From the NCBI GenBank assembly GCA_016779985.1, contig JADHMP010000005.1, positions 62,001 through 126,000 on the forward strand: a stretch of 64,000 nucleotides of DNA. Reading direction: 5' to 3'. The translations under genes and the position numbers were made by a program. How positions within the stretch are numbered: the first letter of the stretch is position 1; every line of letters starts with the position of its first letter. Under the pieces are notes generated by a model that was not told the origin of the DNA, did not search any database, and saw only the letters and a list, made by a program, of their open reading frames with translations. Origin of the DNA: JADHMP01 sp016779985. GTDB taxonomy: Bacteria > Bacteroidota > Bacteroidia > Flavobacteriales > Flavobacteriaceae. Below, in pieces: positions 9,937-18,307 of this stretch.

Positions 9937-10974
9937 ATGTATCAATTGGACGCTCCCAACTATTTTTATTGTCTGGCTTTATTGCCTCTCGTATGGTTTT
10001 CGTTTTTGTTGGTTCGAAGATGGAAAAAGAAAACACAAAAAACCTTTGCGAGTCTTCCCTTATTGAATGCTCTTAGTCCAAACCGTTCGTTTTTTAAGCC
10101 AGGATTAAAATTACTTCTAATTAGTTTTGCCATCGTCTTGATGGTTATAGGTTTAGTAAATCCTAAAATAGGCACACAACTTGAAACGGTCAAGCGGGAA
10201 GGTGTAGACATTGTTTTTGCCATAGATGTTTCTAAAAGTATGTTGGCTGAAGATATTGCTCCCAATCGTTTAGAAAAGTCAAAGCGCTTGGTTTCTGCTA
10301 TATTAAACCAACTTGCCAGCGACCGGGTTGGAATTGTAGCCTATGCTGCACAAGCTATTCCACAATTGCCCATAACAACAGATTATGGCGCAGCTAAGAT
10401 GTTTTTACAAGCCTTGAACACCGAAATGCTTTCCTCTCAAGGGACTGCCCTTGACAGTGCTATCGACCTTTCAGGCACATTTTTTGATGATGAAGATCAA
10501 ACCAATAGGGTATTGTTTTTAATATCAGATGGAGAAGATCATTCAGGCGATGCGGCTAATGCAGCAGAAAGAGCGGCAGATATTGGAATTAAGATTTTTA
10601 CACTTGGTGTGGGGACTGAAGAAGGAGGCCCCATACCAATAAAGAACAAAGGAGTGATTGATTCTTATAAAAAGGATTTTGAAGGCGAGGTAGTCATCAC
10701 CAAAAAAAACCCTATCGTTCTAGCCCAAATTGCTGAAGCTACTGGAGGAGCTTATCAAGACGGGAATAATACCCAAGAGGTCTTAGATTTTGTTTCTCAA
10801 ACTTTAAAAGATATGGATAAGAAAGAATTTGAAGCTAAGAAATTTGTAAGTTACAAAGACCGATTCCAACCTTTTTTACTAGGCTCTTTATTTTTTCTGA
10901 TTTTGGAATTATTTTTGTTTGAAACCAAGACACGATGGATTCAAAAGTTAGACTTATTTAACGAAAATGAATAA
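9937..10974 (+). CDS. batB: BatB, second membrane-anchored vWA protein
   Basis: A 345-residue paralogue of the preceding gene with the same layout: membrane segments at about 10-27 and 56-73, then a vWA domain. MIDAS DVSKS is at 97-101, followed by QGTALDSAI and LLFLISDGEDHSG-type motifs, and a C-terminal membrane helix near 308-325. The tandem vWA pair is the hallmark of Bat operons. It starts immediately after the batA stop and overlaps batC by 8 bases, which suggests coupled translation. Confidence 0.92.
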   Translation: MYQLDAPNYFYCLALLPLVWFSFLLVRRWKKKTQKTFASLPLLNALSPNRSFFKPGLKLLLISFAIVLMVIGLVNPKIGTQLETVKREGVDIVFAIDVSKSMLAEDIAPNRLEKSKRLVSAILNQLASDRVGIVAYAAQAIPQLPITTDYGAAKMFLQALNTEMLSSQGTALDSAIDLSGTFFDDEDQTNRVLFLISDGEDHSGDAANAAERAADIGIKIFTLGVGTEEGGPIPIKNKGVIDSYKKDFEGEVVITKKNPIVLAQIAEATGGAYQDGNNTQEVLDFVSQTLKDMDKKEFEAKKFVSYKDRFQPFLLGSLFFLILELFLFETKTRWIQKLDLFNENE

Positions 10975-11782
10975 CCTGTATAGACCGCTTTTTTTGATCA
11001 CAATAGGAGCTTGCTTTTTTGTTTCAGCCCAAGAGAGTGAAATAGATAATTTTATTTATGAAGGAAATAAAAAGGTTGGCGAAAAAGAGTATTTTTTTGC
11101 TGAGACAGACTACAGGAAAGCCCTCTCCGAGGCTCCCGAACGAAACGAAGCGCTCCATAATCTAGGCAATGTACACTTTGAAAACGGGTATTTGGAGGAG
11201 GCCTCCCAACGATTTTTTCAGGCGCAAAAATTTGCTCCTTCTAAAGCTGAAAAGCATCTCGCTTTTCACAATATGGGAAACGTTTTCATGAAAAAGAAAG
11301 ACTATGCAAAAGCAGTAGAAGCCTATAAAAACGCTTTGAGAAACAACCCTACTGACGATGAAACAAGATACAATTATGCTCTCGCCAAAGAGTTATTAGA
11401 AAAAGAAAAACCACAACAGCAAGAGGATCAACAAGATCAAAATAAGGACAATCAGCAAGATAAGCAGGAGCAAGAAGATCAAGAAAATAAAGACAAAAAA
11501 GGCGAGCAAGACCAAGAGAGTGATCAAAATGATAAAGGAGACGAGGGAGAGCAAAAAGAACAAGAGGGTGAGCCTGATGAAAAAGAAGGAGACCAGAGTC
11601 CACAAAATGGAAACCCAAATCAGGAGAAGCAACAACCTCCACCACCACGAAAGGGTCAGTTGTCTCCTCAGCAAGTACAGAGCTTGTTAGAGGCTATGAA
11701 TAATCAAGAAAAAGATGTTCAAAAAAAGATTAATGCTGAAAAGATAAATGCAACTCCAGTAAGAAGAAAAAAAGATTGGTAA
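10967..11782 (+). CDS. batC: BatC, TPR protein with highly charged tail
   Basis: A 271-residue exported protein. The signal peptide ends around residue 18 (ACFFVSAQ). Tetratricopeptide repeats span about 22-132 (EALHNLGNVHFENGYLEEA, HNMGNVFMKKKDYAKAVEAY). About 85 residues of Q/D/E/K/G low-complexity sequence follow (about 142-228), then a short basic C-terminus. This is the expected BatC architecture. The charged tail is presumably disordered. TPR domains bind protein partners, here probably the Bat vWA proteins. It overlaps batB by 8 bases and ends 1 base before batD. Confidence 0.88.
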   Translation: MNNLYRPLFLITIGACFFVSAQESEIDNFIYEGNKKVGEKEYFFAETDYRKALSEAPERNEALHNLGNVHFENGYLEEASQRFFQAQKFAPSKAEKHLAFHNMGNVFMKKKDYAKAVEAYKNALRNNPTDDETRYNYALAKELLEKEKPQQQEDQQDQNKDNQQDKQEQEDQENKDKKGEQDQESDQNDKGDEGEQKEQEGEPDEKEGDQSPQNGNPNQEKQQPPPPRKGQLSPQQVQSLLEAMNNQEKDVQKKINAEKINATPVRRKKDW

Positions 11783-11783
11783 T

Positions 11784-13556
11784 ATGAAAGGGAATTCTCT
11801 TTTATTGGGATTAGTTTTTTATATCGGTATGGTAACGCCATTGCTTGGTCAAATATCCTTTGAAACTCAAGTGAGCAAAAAAAAATTAGGCCTGAATGAA
11901 CGGCTTCGGGTTGACTTTGTGATGAATGAAAATGGAGACAACTTTAACCCACCAAATTTTCAAGATTTTCAAGTGGTTTCTGGACCACAGCAAGCTGTTA
12001 GTCGATCTTGGGTCAATGGGGTGAGAAGTTTTTCAAAAAAATACACCTATTTTTTGATGCCTAAAAAAAAGGGAACTTTAAACATCCAGCAAGCCACTGT
12101 CACTATTGATGGCGAAGTTTACAAAACCAGCCCTGTGAGCATCACAGTTACTGCCGCTGTGGCCAGGCCAAATGACCCAAATAATGTAGATTATATAGCA
12201 GATGAAAACCTACACTTAGTGGCAGAGATTTCAAATTATAGACCCTACCTCAATGAAGCAATAACTGTTTTATATAAAATATATTTTAGAAACCCGATTG
12301 GTATTTCTAATGTACAAGAATTGGAAAGTCCAGAGTTTTCAGATTTTTGGAGCCACAACATTAGCATTCCACAGATTACAGTTGGAAATGGTACTTATAA
12401 AAATGAACCCTACCGAGAGGTGGTTTGGCGCAAAGTTGTGCTGTATCCACAAAAGAAGGGGACTCTAGCCCTTGAACCTCTTACACTCACTATGAACGTT
12501 GATATTCCTTCTAACAGAAGAGATATCTTTGGAAAAAGAGTATATAGGCAAATTCAAAAAACAATTACTGCAGGCGGAGTGAATATTAAAGTTAAATCAC
12601 TACCCTCTGAAGGGCAGCCCCAAAATTTTTCGGGTGCCGTAGGCCAATTTGATTTTGATGTGGTTTTGAGTAAAGATGCTTTGAAAGCCACAGAATCATT
12701 TCAGGCTAAAGTGAAAGTTCGGGGTAATGGGAATTTAAAGCTTTTTGATTTACCTAAGATTACCGTGCCTAACACCTTAGAGCTTTATGAACCCGAGCAT
12801 AATGAAAAAGTAAAAACTACTTTAAAAGGAATGCAAGGCACGATTGAAGACAGCTACACTATAGTCCCTCAATATCAAGGGAAATATCCTATTCCTGAAG
12901 TTATATTTTCCTACTTTGATCCAAAACAAGAGGTCTACAAGACAGTAGAATCACAAAAATTGATAGTAGATGTTTTTGATGGTCCTGTGGCAGGTAATGT
13001 CGTTTCTTCAAATAATGCTCAGTCTCAGCAACAGAATATTGTCCTATCAGATTCTGCCTTTAGATTTATAAATTTAGATACTTCTTTGACTTCAAGGCAA
13101 AAGTCACTTTTCTGGAAATCAAACAAATATTGGGGATTTGTTCTTTCACCATTTGCAGCCCTTTTACTTTTATTTGTTGTGCAAAGAAATAGAAACAACA
13201 ATCCTTTAAACGAGCAGCAATCGAAGCAACGTGCTGCAAATCGATTAGCAAGAAAATATTTGAGTTCTGCAAAAGTAGCTATGCAGCAACAATCTCAATT
13301 TTATGAAGCATTAGAACGCGCGTTGCACAATTATTTAAAAGCAAAACTAAATTTAGAAACACAAGAATTTAGTAAGCTCAAAATAAATTCAGTTTTGGCT
13401 GAGCGTAAGGTGAGTGAAAAAACGTGTCATGCATTTGTGACTCTTCTAGAAAATTGTGAACAAGCGCGATATGCTCCTGGCTCTTTGGTAAACATGAACG
13501 AAGATTTTAAGGATGCAAGTAGCATAATTGCCATTTTAGACAAAGAATTGAAATGA
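11784..13556 (+). CDS. batD: BatD, membrane-anchored Bat operon protein
   Basis: A 590-residue protein. The signal peptide ends near residue 22 (LLGQ). A long beta-rich periplasmic region follows (about 23-430), including FLMPKKKGTLNI and VVLYPQKKGTLALEPL, two copies of the KKGT strand motif typical of BatD Ig-like domains. A membrane helix lies at about 452-470 and a helical cytoplasmic tail of about 120 residues follows. The neighbours (TPR protein before, TPR/SH3 protein after) confirm the assignment. It overlaps batE by 4 bases (ATGA). Confidence 0.9.
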   Translation: MKGNSLLLGLVFYIGMVTPLLGQISFETQVSKKKLGLNERLRVDFVMNENGDNFNPPNFQDFQVVSGPQQAVSRSWVNGVRSFSKKYTYFLMPKKKGTLNIQQATVTIDGEVYKTSPVSITVTAAVARPNDPNNVDYIADENLHLVAEISNYRPYLNEAITVLYKIYFRNPIGISNVQELESPEFSDFWSHNISIPQITVGNGTYKNEPYREVVWRKVVLYPQKKGTLALEPLTLTMNVDIPSNRRDIFGKRVYRQIQKTITAGGVNIKVKSLPSEGQPQNFSGAVGQFDFDVVLSKDALKATESFQAKVKVRGNGNLKLFDLPKITVPNTLELYEPEHNEKVKTTLKGMQGTIEDSYTIVPQYQGKYPIPEVIFSYFDPKQEVYKTVESQKLIVDVFDGPVAGNVVSSNNAQSQQQNIVLSDSAFRFINLDTSLTSRQKSLFWKSNKYWGFVLSPFAALLLLFVVQRNRNNNPLNEQQSKQRAANRLARKYLSSAKVAMQQQSQFYEALERALHNYLKAKLNLETQEFSKLKINSVLAERKVSEKTCHAFVTLLENCEQARYAPGSLVNMNEDFKDASSIIAILDKELK

Positions 13557-14350
13557 AACAAGTGAAGCTAAAATTATTTATTTCCAATCACTTAAAACTC
13601 TTTTTTGGAGTCATTTTTTTAGTTTGTAGTGCCCTGTTTTTTGCTCAAGAGAATATGCAACCTGTATTTCAAGAAGGCAACAATGCCTATAATGAGGGAG
13701 ACTATAATAAAGCGGTGCACCTTTATGAACAAGTTTTAAAAATGGGGCAACACAGCTCAATTTTATATTATAATTTAGGTAATGCACATTATCGCTTAAA
13801 TAATGTAGCAGAGAGTATTTTTTATTATGAAAAAGCCAAACAATTAGACCCTGATAATGAAGATCTTATAATCAATAGTGCGTTTGCTCAAAACATGACT
13901 ATTGATGCTATAGAACCTTTACCAATTTCTCAATTAACTCGTATAGAAGACTTTTTCTTAAGCCTTCTTTCAATTGAAGGTTGGGCCTATACGTCTGTAC
14001 TTTTTGCTTGGCTATTGGCTATATTTTTTGCTGCCTATTTGTGGTTGAATAGGTCTTTTTGGAAAAGATTTTTTTTCACAACCAGTATTCTCAGTCTTCT
14101 TTTTTTATTGGCTAGCTACTCCTTGGCATCAGTTAAAGACTATAAGAATAAAACTACACAATATGCGATCCTATTTTCAGAACAACTCAACATTCGTTCT
14201 GAGCCTAACGATCGAAGTGAAATATTATTTGTTTTGCATAAGGGGACTAAAGTGCAAGTCACGGATTCTTTACAAGAGTGGAAAAAAATTAATATTGCTA
14301 ATGGGGCAACGGGGTGGATAAAAAATGCTTCATTAAAAAATTTAAATTAA
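13553..14350 (+). CDS. batE: BatE, TPR and SH3-like domain protein
   Basis: A 265-residue protein and the last gene of the Bat operon. An N-terminal hydrophobic segment (about 10-30) is followed by TPR repeats (about 36-105, NAYNEGDYNKAVHLYEQVL and YYNLGNAHYRLNNVAESI). Two membrane segments follow (about 142-160 and 168-188). The C-terminus is a bacterial SH3 domain (LNIRSEPNDRSEILFVLHKG, ending GWIKNASLKNLN). The order TPR-TM-SH3 is characteristic of BatE. It starts inside the batD stop (ATGA) and shares the four bases TTAA with the convergent cvpA-type gene. Confidence 0.88.
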   Translation: MKQVKLKLFISNHLKLFFGVIFLVCSALFFAQENMQPVFQEGNNAYNEGDYNKAVHLYEQVLKMGQHSSILYYNLGNAHYRLNNVAESIFYYEKAKQLDPDNEDLIINSAFAQNMTIDAIEPLPISQLTRIEDFFLSLLSIEGWAYTSVLFAWLLAIFFAAYLWLNRSFWKRFFFTTSILSLLFLLASYSLASVKDYKNKTTQYAILFSEQLNIRSEPNDRSEILFVLHKGTKVQVTDSLQEWKKINIANGATGWIKNASLKNLN

Positions 14351-14859
14351 AGCAAATTAGAAGGCTCTTGATTGGAGAACTCATGAGAAACCCATTGGTA
14401 TGAAAATTTGCCAAATTCAAGTAGGTATTGATAGAATCGAGAATCCTCTTCAAAAGTTGATGGAACAAGCGTAATTACATCACTGATCTGTTCATATATT
14501 AATGCTAGGGCACTTAAAATAAAACACCACTTTAGCACTCCAAAAACCCCTCCTAACATTCGATTTAATAGCCCAAGTGCAGCTAATTTCAATATTTTGG
14601 TCAGCGCTTTTGCCAGTATTGAAATAGCAATTACAATTAGTACAAACAACAAAAGAAAACTAATTCCATTTAAAATTTGAGGACTTGTGTCAATATGATT
14701 GGCTAGAAAAAGAGAAGCTTCTCTTGAAAAAATAAAGGCAATCCAAAGCCCTAAAATAAGGGCTAAAAATCTTGAAACTTCGATTATTAAACCTTTTCGA
14801 AATCCATTTATGAAGCCCCATGTTAATAACAAAAGAACAATTATATCAAAACTATTCAT
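14347..14859 (-). CDS. CvpA family membrane protein
   Basis: A 170-residue protein with four predicted membrane helices (about 2-16, 25-45, 60-85 and 98-122). It carries the family signature near the start: a short helix, then WGFINGFRKGLI. In enterobacteria CvpA is linked to colicin V production and envelope stress; in Bacteroidota its role is not established. It is a single gene converging with batE, with the two stop codons formed by one TTAA. The start faces the next plus-strand gene across about 60 bases. Confidence 0.85.
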   Translation of the reverse strand: MNSFDIIVLLLLTWGFINGFRKGLIIEVSRFLALILGLWIAFIFSREASLFLANHIDTSPQILNGISFLLLFVLIVIAISILAKALTKILKLAALGLLNRMLGGVFGVLKWCFILSALALIYEQISDVITLVPSTFEEDSRFYQYLLEFGKFSYQWVSHEFSNQEPSNLL

Positions 14860-14918
14860 AGGGTTAAATTACATATTTTTAAACCCCTAGCACAACAATA
14901 TGTGTACCTTTACCCACA

Positions 14919-15284
14919 ATGAAAAAAGAAGTTAGAGACCCTAAACTCAAAGAACGATGGGAGTTGCTAATTGACCAACTATCCCAACAATTTTCTGATG
15001 CTGAAGCATTGGAGGTAGAGGGGGTTCTTTATCTCATTGGCTTGCAAGAATTGGGTAAAATTGAACAAAAATTCAAAAAAGATGATAATGTGAATCTTAT
15101 TCATGTCGGTATTTGTACAGTCTTAGAACCCTACGGTTTTTATCGTTTTGATTTTATAGACGATGATGGATGGCCACATTTTGAATTGATTGAAAGCCTA
15201 CCTGTTTTAAAGCCAGGGGAGCAAAGTTTATTAATAAAAACTGCCATTGTTGAATACTTTTTAAGGCGTGGAGATATTTCATAA
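14919..15284 (+). CDS. conserved hypothetical protein upstream of pheS
   Basis: A 121-residue acidic cytoplasmic protein with no signal peptide or membrane segment. It has a helical N-terminus (about 1-50) and a mixed segment around LEPYGFYRFDFIDDDGWPHFELIESLPVL. I recognise it only as a small protein of the flavobacterial type found beside pheS; I assign no function. TAccTTTA lies at 14905-14912, seven bases before the ATG, and could be a -7 promoter box. It ends 21 bases before pheS. Confidence 0.72.
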   Translation: MKKEVRDPKLKERWELLIDQLSQQFSDAEALEVEGVLYLIGLQELGKIEQKFKKDDNVNLIHVGICTVLEPYGFYRFDFIDDDGWPHFELIESLPVLKPGEQSLLIKTAIVEYFLRRGDIS

Positions 15285-15293
15285 AACTTACCG

Positions 15294-15301
15294 TATTTTT
15301 G
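15294..15301 (+). promoter_or_regulatory. candidate -7 box of pheS (TAttTTTG)
   Basis: TATTTTTG matches the Bacteroidota -7 consensus TAnnTTTG exactly and ends five bases before the pheS ATG. If it is used, the transcript would begin almost at the start codon, giving a leaderless or nearly leaderless mRNA. No clear TTTG -33 element is seen at the usual distance, which lowers confidence. Confidence 0.4.
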
Positions 15302-15305
15302 CTCT

Positions 15306-16322
15306 ATGATTGCTTCTATTAAAGAACACAAAGAAATTGTTGAAAAATTTAAAGCCAAAGACACTAAAGAACTAGAGGCTTTTCGCATCCAATATTTAGG
15401 TAAGAAAGGAATTTTAAATGACTTTTTTAAAGCTTTTAGAGAAGTTCCTGCTGAAGAAAAAAAAGTTTATGGACAAGAAATCAATCAACTCAAAGAATTA
15501 ATCAACACCAAACTCTTAGCACAGATAGCAGCATTAAAGCCATCTGAAGGAACAGAAGATGTTACTGACATTAGTAGGCCAGGGTTTCCACTTGAAATGG
15601 GAAATCGACATCCATTATCACTAGTTCGTAATCGAATTATAGATATTTTTAAGCAGATTGGTTTTGACCTCTCTGAAGGCCCAGAAATTGAAGACGATTG
15701 GCATAACTTTTCAGCTTTAAATTTGCCAGAACACCACCCTGCACGGGACATGCAAGACACTTTTTTTATTCAAACTAATCCTGATATTTTATTGCGAACC
15801 CATACGTCATCTGTACAAGTGAGACATATGGAAAACAATCAACCTCCAATTCGTACCATCTCGCCAGGTCGTGTGTTTCGAAACGAGGCTATCTCAGCTA
15901 GAGCTCACTGTCTTTTTCATCAAATTGAAGGCCTCTATATTGACAAAGAAGTATCGTTTGCTGACTTGAAACAAACCTTACTTTATTTCACTAAATCACT
16001 CTTTGGCAATTCTAAAATTCGACTTCGACCTTCTTACTTTCCATTCACTGAGCCTAGTGCAGAAGTAGATATTTATTGGGGATTAGAGACCGAAGTAGAT
16101 TATCGCATTACCAAGGGCACAGGATGGTTAGAAATTATGGGCTGTGGAATGGTGGATCCTAACGTATTAAAAAACTGTGGAATTGATCCAGAAATTTATT
16201 CTGGTTTTGCTTTTGGTTTGGGGATTGAGCGTATAGCTATGTTGCTTTATCAAATTAGTGATATTCGATTGTTTTTTGAAAATGACTTACGTTTTTTAAA
16301 ACAATTTAGAGCGACGCTCTAA
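15306..16322 (+). CDS. pheS: phenylalanine-tRNA ligase alpha subunit
   Basis: This 338-residue subunit catalyses attachment of phenylalanine to tRNA-Phe together with PheT, which is not in this window. An N-terminal coiled-coil region (about 1-90) is followed by the class II core: HPARDMQDTFFI, motif 2 in GRVFRNEAISARAH, MGCGMVDPNVL in the active site, and motif 3 GFAFGLGIERIAMLLY. The length and all core motifs are normal. pheS is separated from pheT, as is common in Bacteroidota. Confidence 0.96.
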   Translation: MIASIKEHKEIVEKFKAKDTKELEAFRIQYLGKKGILNDFFKAFREVPAEEKKVYGQEINQLKELINTKLLAQIAALKPSEGTEDVTDISRPGFPLEMGNRHPLSLVRNRIIDIFKQIGFDLSEGPEIEDDWHNFSALNLPEHHPARDMQDTFFIQTNPDILLRTHTSSVQVRHMENNQPPIRTISPGRVFRNEAISARAHCLFHQIEGLYIDKEVSFADLKQTLLYFTKSLFGNSKIRLRPSYFPFTEPSAEVDIYWGLETEVDYRITKGTGWLEIMGCGMVDPNVLKNCGIDPEIYSGFAFGLGIERIAMLLYQISDIRLFFENDLRFLKQFRATL

Positions 16323-16325
16323 AAG

Positions 16326-16763
16326 TTATAGCCATGCCTTCCAAGGAATTCTGCTCAGCAGCAAAACCAATCCTAAACTATAGAAAATAGCTATTCGAGA
16401 AAACTTTTTGGAATCTTCGGTTTGTCTTTTATGCAATGACCAGCCTAAGGTAATCAGGAATAGAGCAATTAAGTTTGTCGTAGGGTGCTCAACTAAATAA
16501 AGACGGGCCTCACTATTTTTCATCACGCCACCCATACCAAGATCAGACCAATAAGAAAACCAAGGCGATACAAAATAGAGAACTAGTCCCACCAATAGCT
16601 GAATGTGAGAAAAAATCAAGGCAAATAATGAAATTCTTAAATCTGTAGCTTGAAAATTCTTCTTCGATATACGAGCACGAAAAGCATTGATGATGGCTAT
16701 GAGTAACACAGCTAAAGTAAGATAAGCCCAATACGAATGGATAAATTTTAATACAGAATACAT
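16326..16763 (-). CDS. four-helix membrane protein, function unknown
   Basis: A 145-residue integral membrane protein with four hydrophobic helices (about 8-27, 43-65, 92-108 and 122-140). Conserved-looking histidines sit in or near helices (His9, His53 and one before helix 3 in VEHPTTN). Homologues in flavobacteria carry inconsistent names such as cytochrome b-like. The histidine placement would allow haem binding, but that is speculation. It converges with pheS, with 3 bases between the stops. Confidence 0.7.
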   Translation of the reverse strand: MYSVLKFIHSYWAYLTLAVLLIAIINAFRARISKKNFQATDLRISLFALIFSHIQLLVGLVLYFVSPWFSYWSDLGMGGVMKNSEARLYLVEHPTTNLIALFLITLGWSLHKRQTEDSKKFSRIAIFYSLGLVLLLSRIPWKAWL

Positions 16764-16816
16764 AAACCTTAATTTTTTCTAAAAATACATTTTATTCTTA
16801 ATTTACTATTTTAAAT

Positions 16817-17155
16817 ATGCAAATAACCTTAAGAAAATTGAATGCTATGAAACCCAATACCTTGGTTGTAATTTTTAAGTCAACTTTGAAGTTAGAAACA
16901 AAAAAAGCATATCAGTATTATGTGCTTCAAATGGAAGACCTAGTAAAAAAGCAACCCGGTTATTTGGGTCATGTGTCCCTGAGAAATAAAAATGGATTGG
17001 GACTAACGTTGAGCTATTGGGAAAACGAAGAAGCTCTTTTGCATTGGAAACAACAAGCAGCACATAAAGAAGCACAATTTGAAGGAAGGAGACAATTTTA
17101 TTCTTCCTACTCTATTGAAGTAGCAGAAATAAATCGGTCTTATTCATTTCCATAA
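16817..17155 (+). CDS. antibiotic biosynthesis monooxygenase (ABM) family protein
   Basis: A 112-residue protein with a single ferredoxin-like ABM fold: strand NTLVVIFKSTL, a helix ending in PGYLGHVSLRNKNG, strand LTLSYWENEEALLHWKQQAAH, then a final strand. The WxxxEALxxWxxxxxH pattern is typical. Small ABM proteins are monooxygenases or haem/quinone-binding dimers; the actual role is unknown. Either ATG 16817 or ATG 16847 (MKPNTLVV) could be the start; the shorter form begins right at the domain. It lies upstream of dinB with about 57 bases between. Confidence 0.75.
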   Translation: MQITLRKLNAMKPNTLVVIFKSTLKLETKKAYQYYVLQMEDLVKKQPGYLGHVSLRNKNGLGLTLSYWENEEALLHWKQQAAHKEAQFEGRRQFYSSYSIEVAEINRSYSFP

Positions 17156-17212
17156 AAAAAGGTCAAAACTATTTGATAAAAAAATTAATTGAACAACCAA
17201 GGAGAGGATACA

Positions 17213-18307
17213 ATGAGAAAAATTATCCATGTTGATATGGATGCTTTTTATGCTTCTGTTGAGCAACTAGACGACCCATCCCTTCGTCAACAGCCCATTG
17301 CAGTTGGAGGTGGAAAATCTAGAGGTGTTGTTGCTGCTGCAAGTTATGAGGCGCGAAAATTTGGTGTACGAAGTGCTATGAGTGGTTCTTTAGCTCAACG
17401 ATTATGCCCTGAATTGATTTTTGTAAAACCACGTTTTGATCGCTATAAGTCTATTTCTCAACAGATTAGAAAAATATTCCTTGAATACACGCAACTAGTA
17501 GAACCTCTATCCCTTGATGAAGCCTATTTGGATGTGACTCAAAATCATTATAATAACCCATCTGCTACATTGATGGCCTCAGAAATAAGAAAAAAAATTC
17601 TTGAACAAACTGGACTAAACGCTTCAGCGGGAATTTCTGTAAATAAGTTTATTGCAAAAATTGCTAGTGATTGGAACAAGCCAAATGGTCAAAAGACAGT
17701 TTCGCCAGAAGAGGTTCTCCCTTTTTTAGCGCGGTTGGATGTCAAAAAATTCCATGGAGTTGGAAAGAAAACTAGAGAAAAACTCTATCACTTGGGGATT
17801 TATACTGGTGAGGATCTAAGGGCACAACCAAAAGAAGTATTGGATGCTCATTTTGGGAAAATGGGTAATTATTTATTTGATGTTGCTCGAGGAGTTCATA
17901 ACAGTGCAGTCAAGCCTCATCACATCCCAAAATCGATTGGTGCAGAACGAACATTTGAACAGAATCTTGCTTCAGAACTATTCCTTTTGGAAAAATTAGA
18001 AGCGCTAGGTGGATTAATTGAAGAGCGTTTGCAAAAAGCTAAAGCTTCTGGAAAAACAGTCACTCTCAAAATAAAATACAGTGACTTTGTAGTTCAAACT
18101 CGCCAAAAAACCTTGTCCTATTTTATAGCTAGTGCTCCTTTAATCGTTGAAGAAGCTAAAGAATTGCTTTATCAAGAAAAACTAGCAAATTCAGTTCGTT
18201 TGTTGGGAATAAGTATTTCGCAATTGCATTTTAAGTCTGATCAAAAAAAAGGAAATACGAAGAAAACATTGATTCAAAAAGAAAAGCAAATCAGGTTGCC
18301 TTTTTAA
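17213..18307 (+). CDS. dinB: DNA polymerase IV (Y-family translesion polymerase)
   Basis: I place the start at ATG 17213 (MRKIIHVDMDAFYASVEQ) rather than the upstream TTG. It begins at the catalytic HVDMDAFYASVE motif and is preceded by an AAGGAGAGG ribosome-binding sequence, unusual in this phylum. The palm has the second acidic motif LSLDEAYLDVT. The fingers, thumb (helix-hairpin-helix around KKFHGVGKKTREKLYHLGI) and little-finger domain follow. The C-terminal end QIRLPF is a plausible sliding-clamp-binding peptide. The enzyme copies past damaged bases with low fidelity. It shares TTAA stops with the convergent pyk. Confidence 0.95.
   Translation: MRKIIHVDMDAFYASVEQLDDPSLRQQPIAVGGGKSRGVVAAASYEARKFGVRSAMSGSLAQRLCPELIFVKPRFDRYKSISQQIRKIFLEYTQLVEPLSLDEAYLDVTQNHYNNPSATLMASEIRKKILEQTGLNASAGISVNKFIAKIASDWNKPNGQKTVSPEEVLPFLARLDVKKFHGVGKKTREKLYHLGIYTGEDLRAQPKEVLDAHFGKMGNYLFDVARGVHNSAVKPHHIPKSIGAERTFEQNLASELFLLEKLEALGGLIEERLQKAKASGKTVTLKIKYSDFVVQTRQKTLSYFIASAPLIVEEAKELLYQEKLANSVRLLGISISQLHFKSDQKKGNTKKTLIQKEKQIRLPF

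Noticed and set aside
11396..11674. Long antisense frames opposite batC
   Set aside because: They arise from the biased Gln/Asp/Glu/Lys codons of the low-complexity tail, give runs of Leu and Phe, and have no signal of their own.
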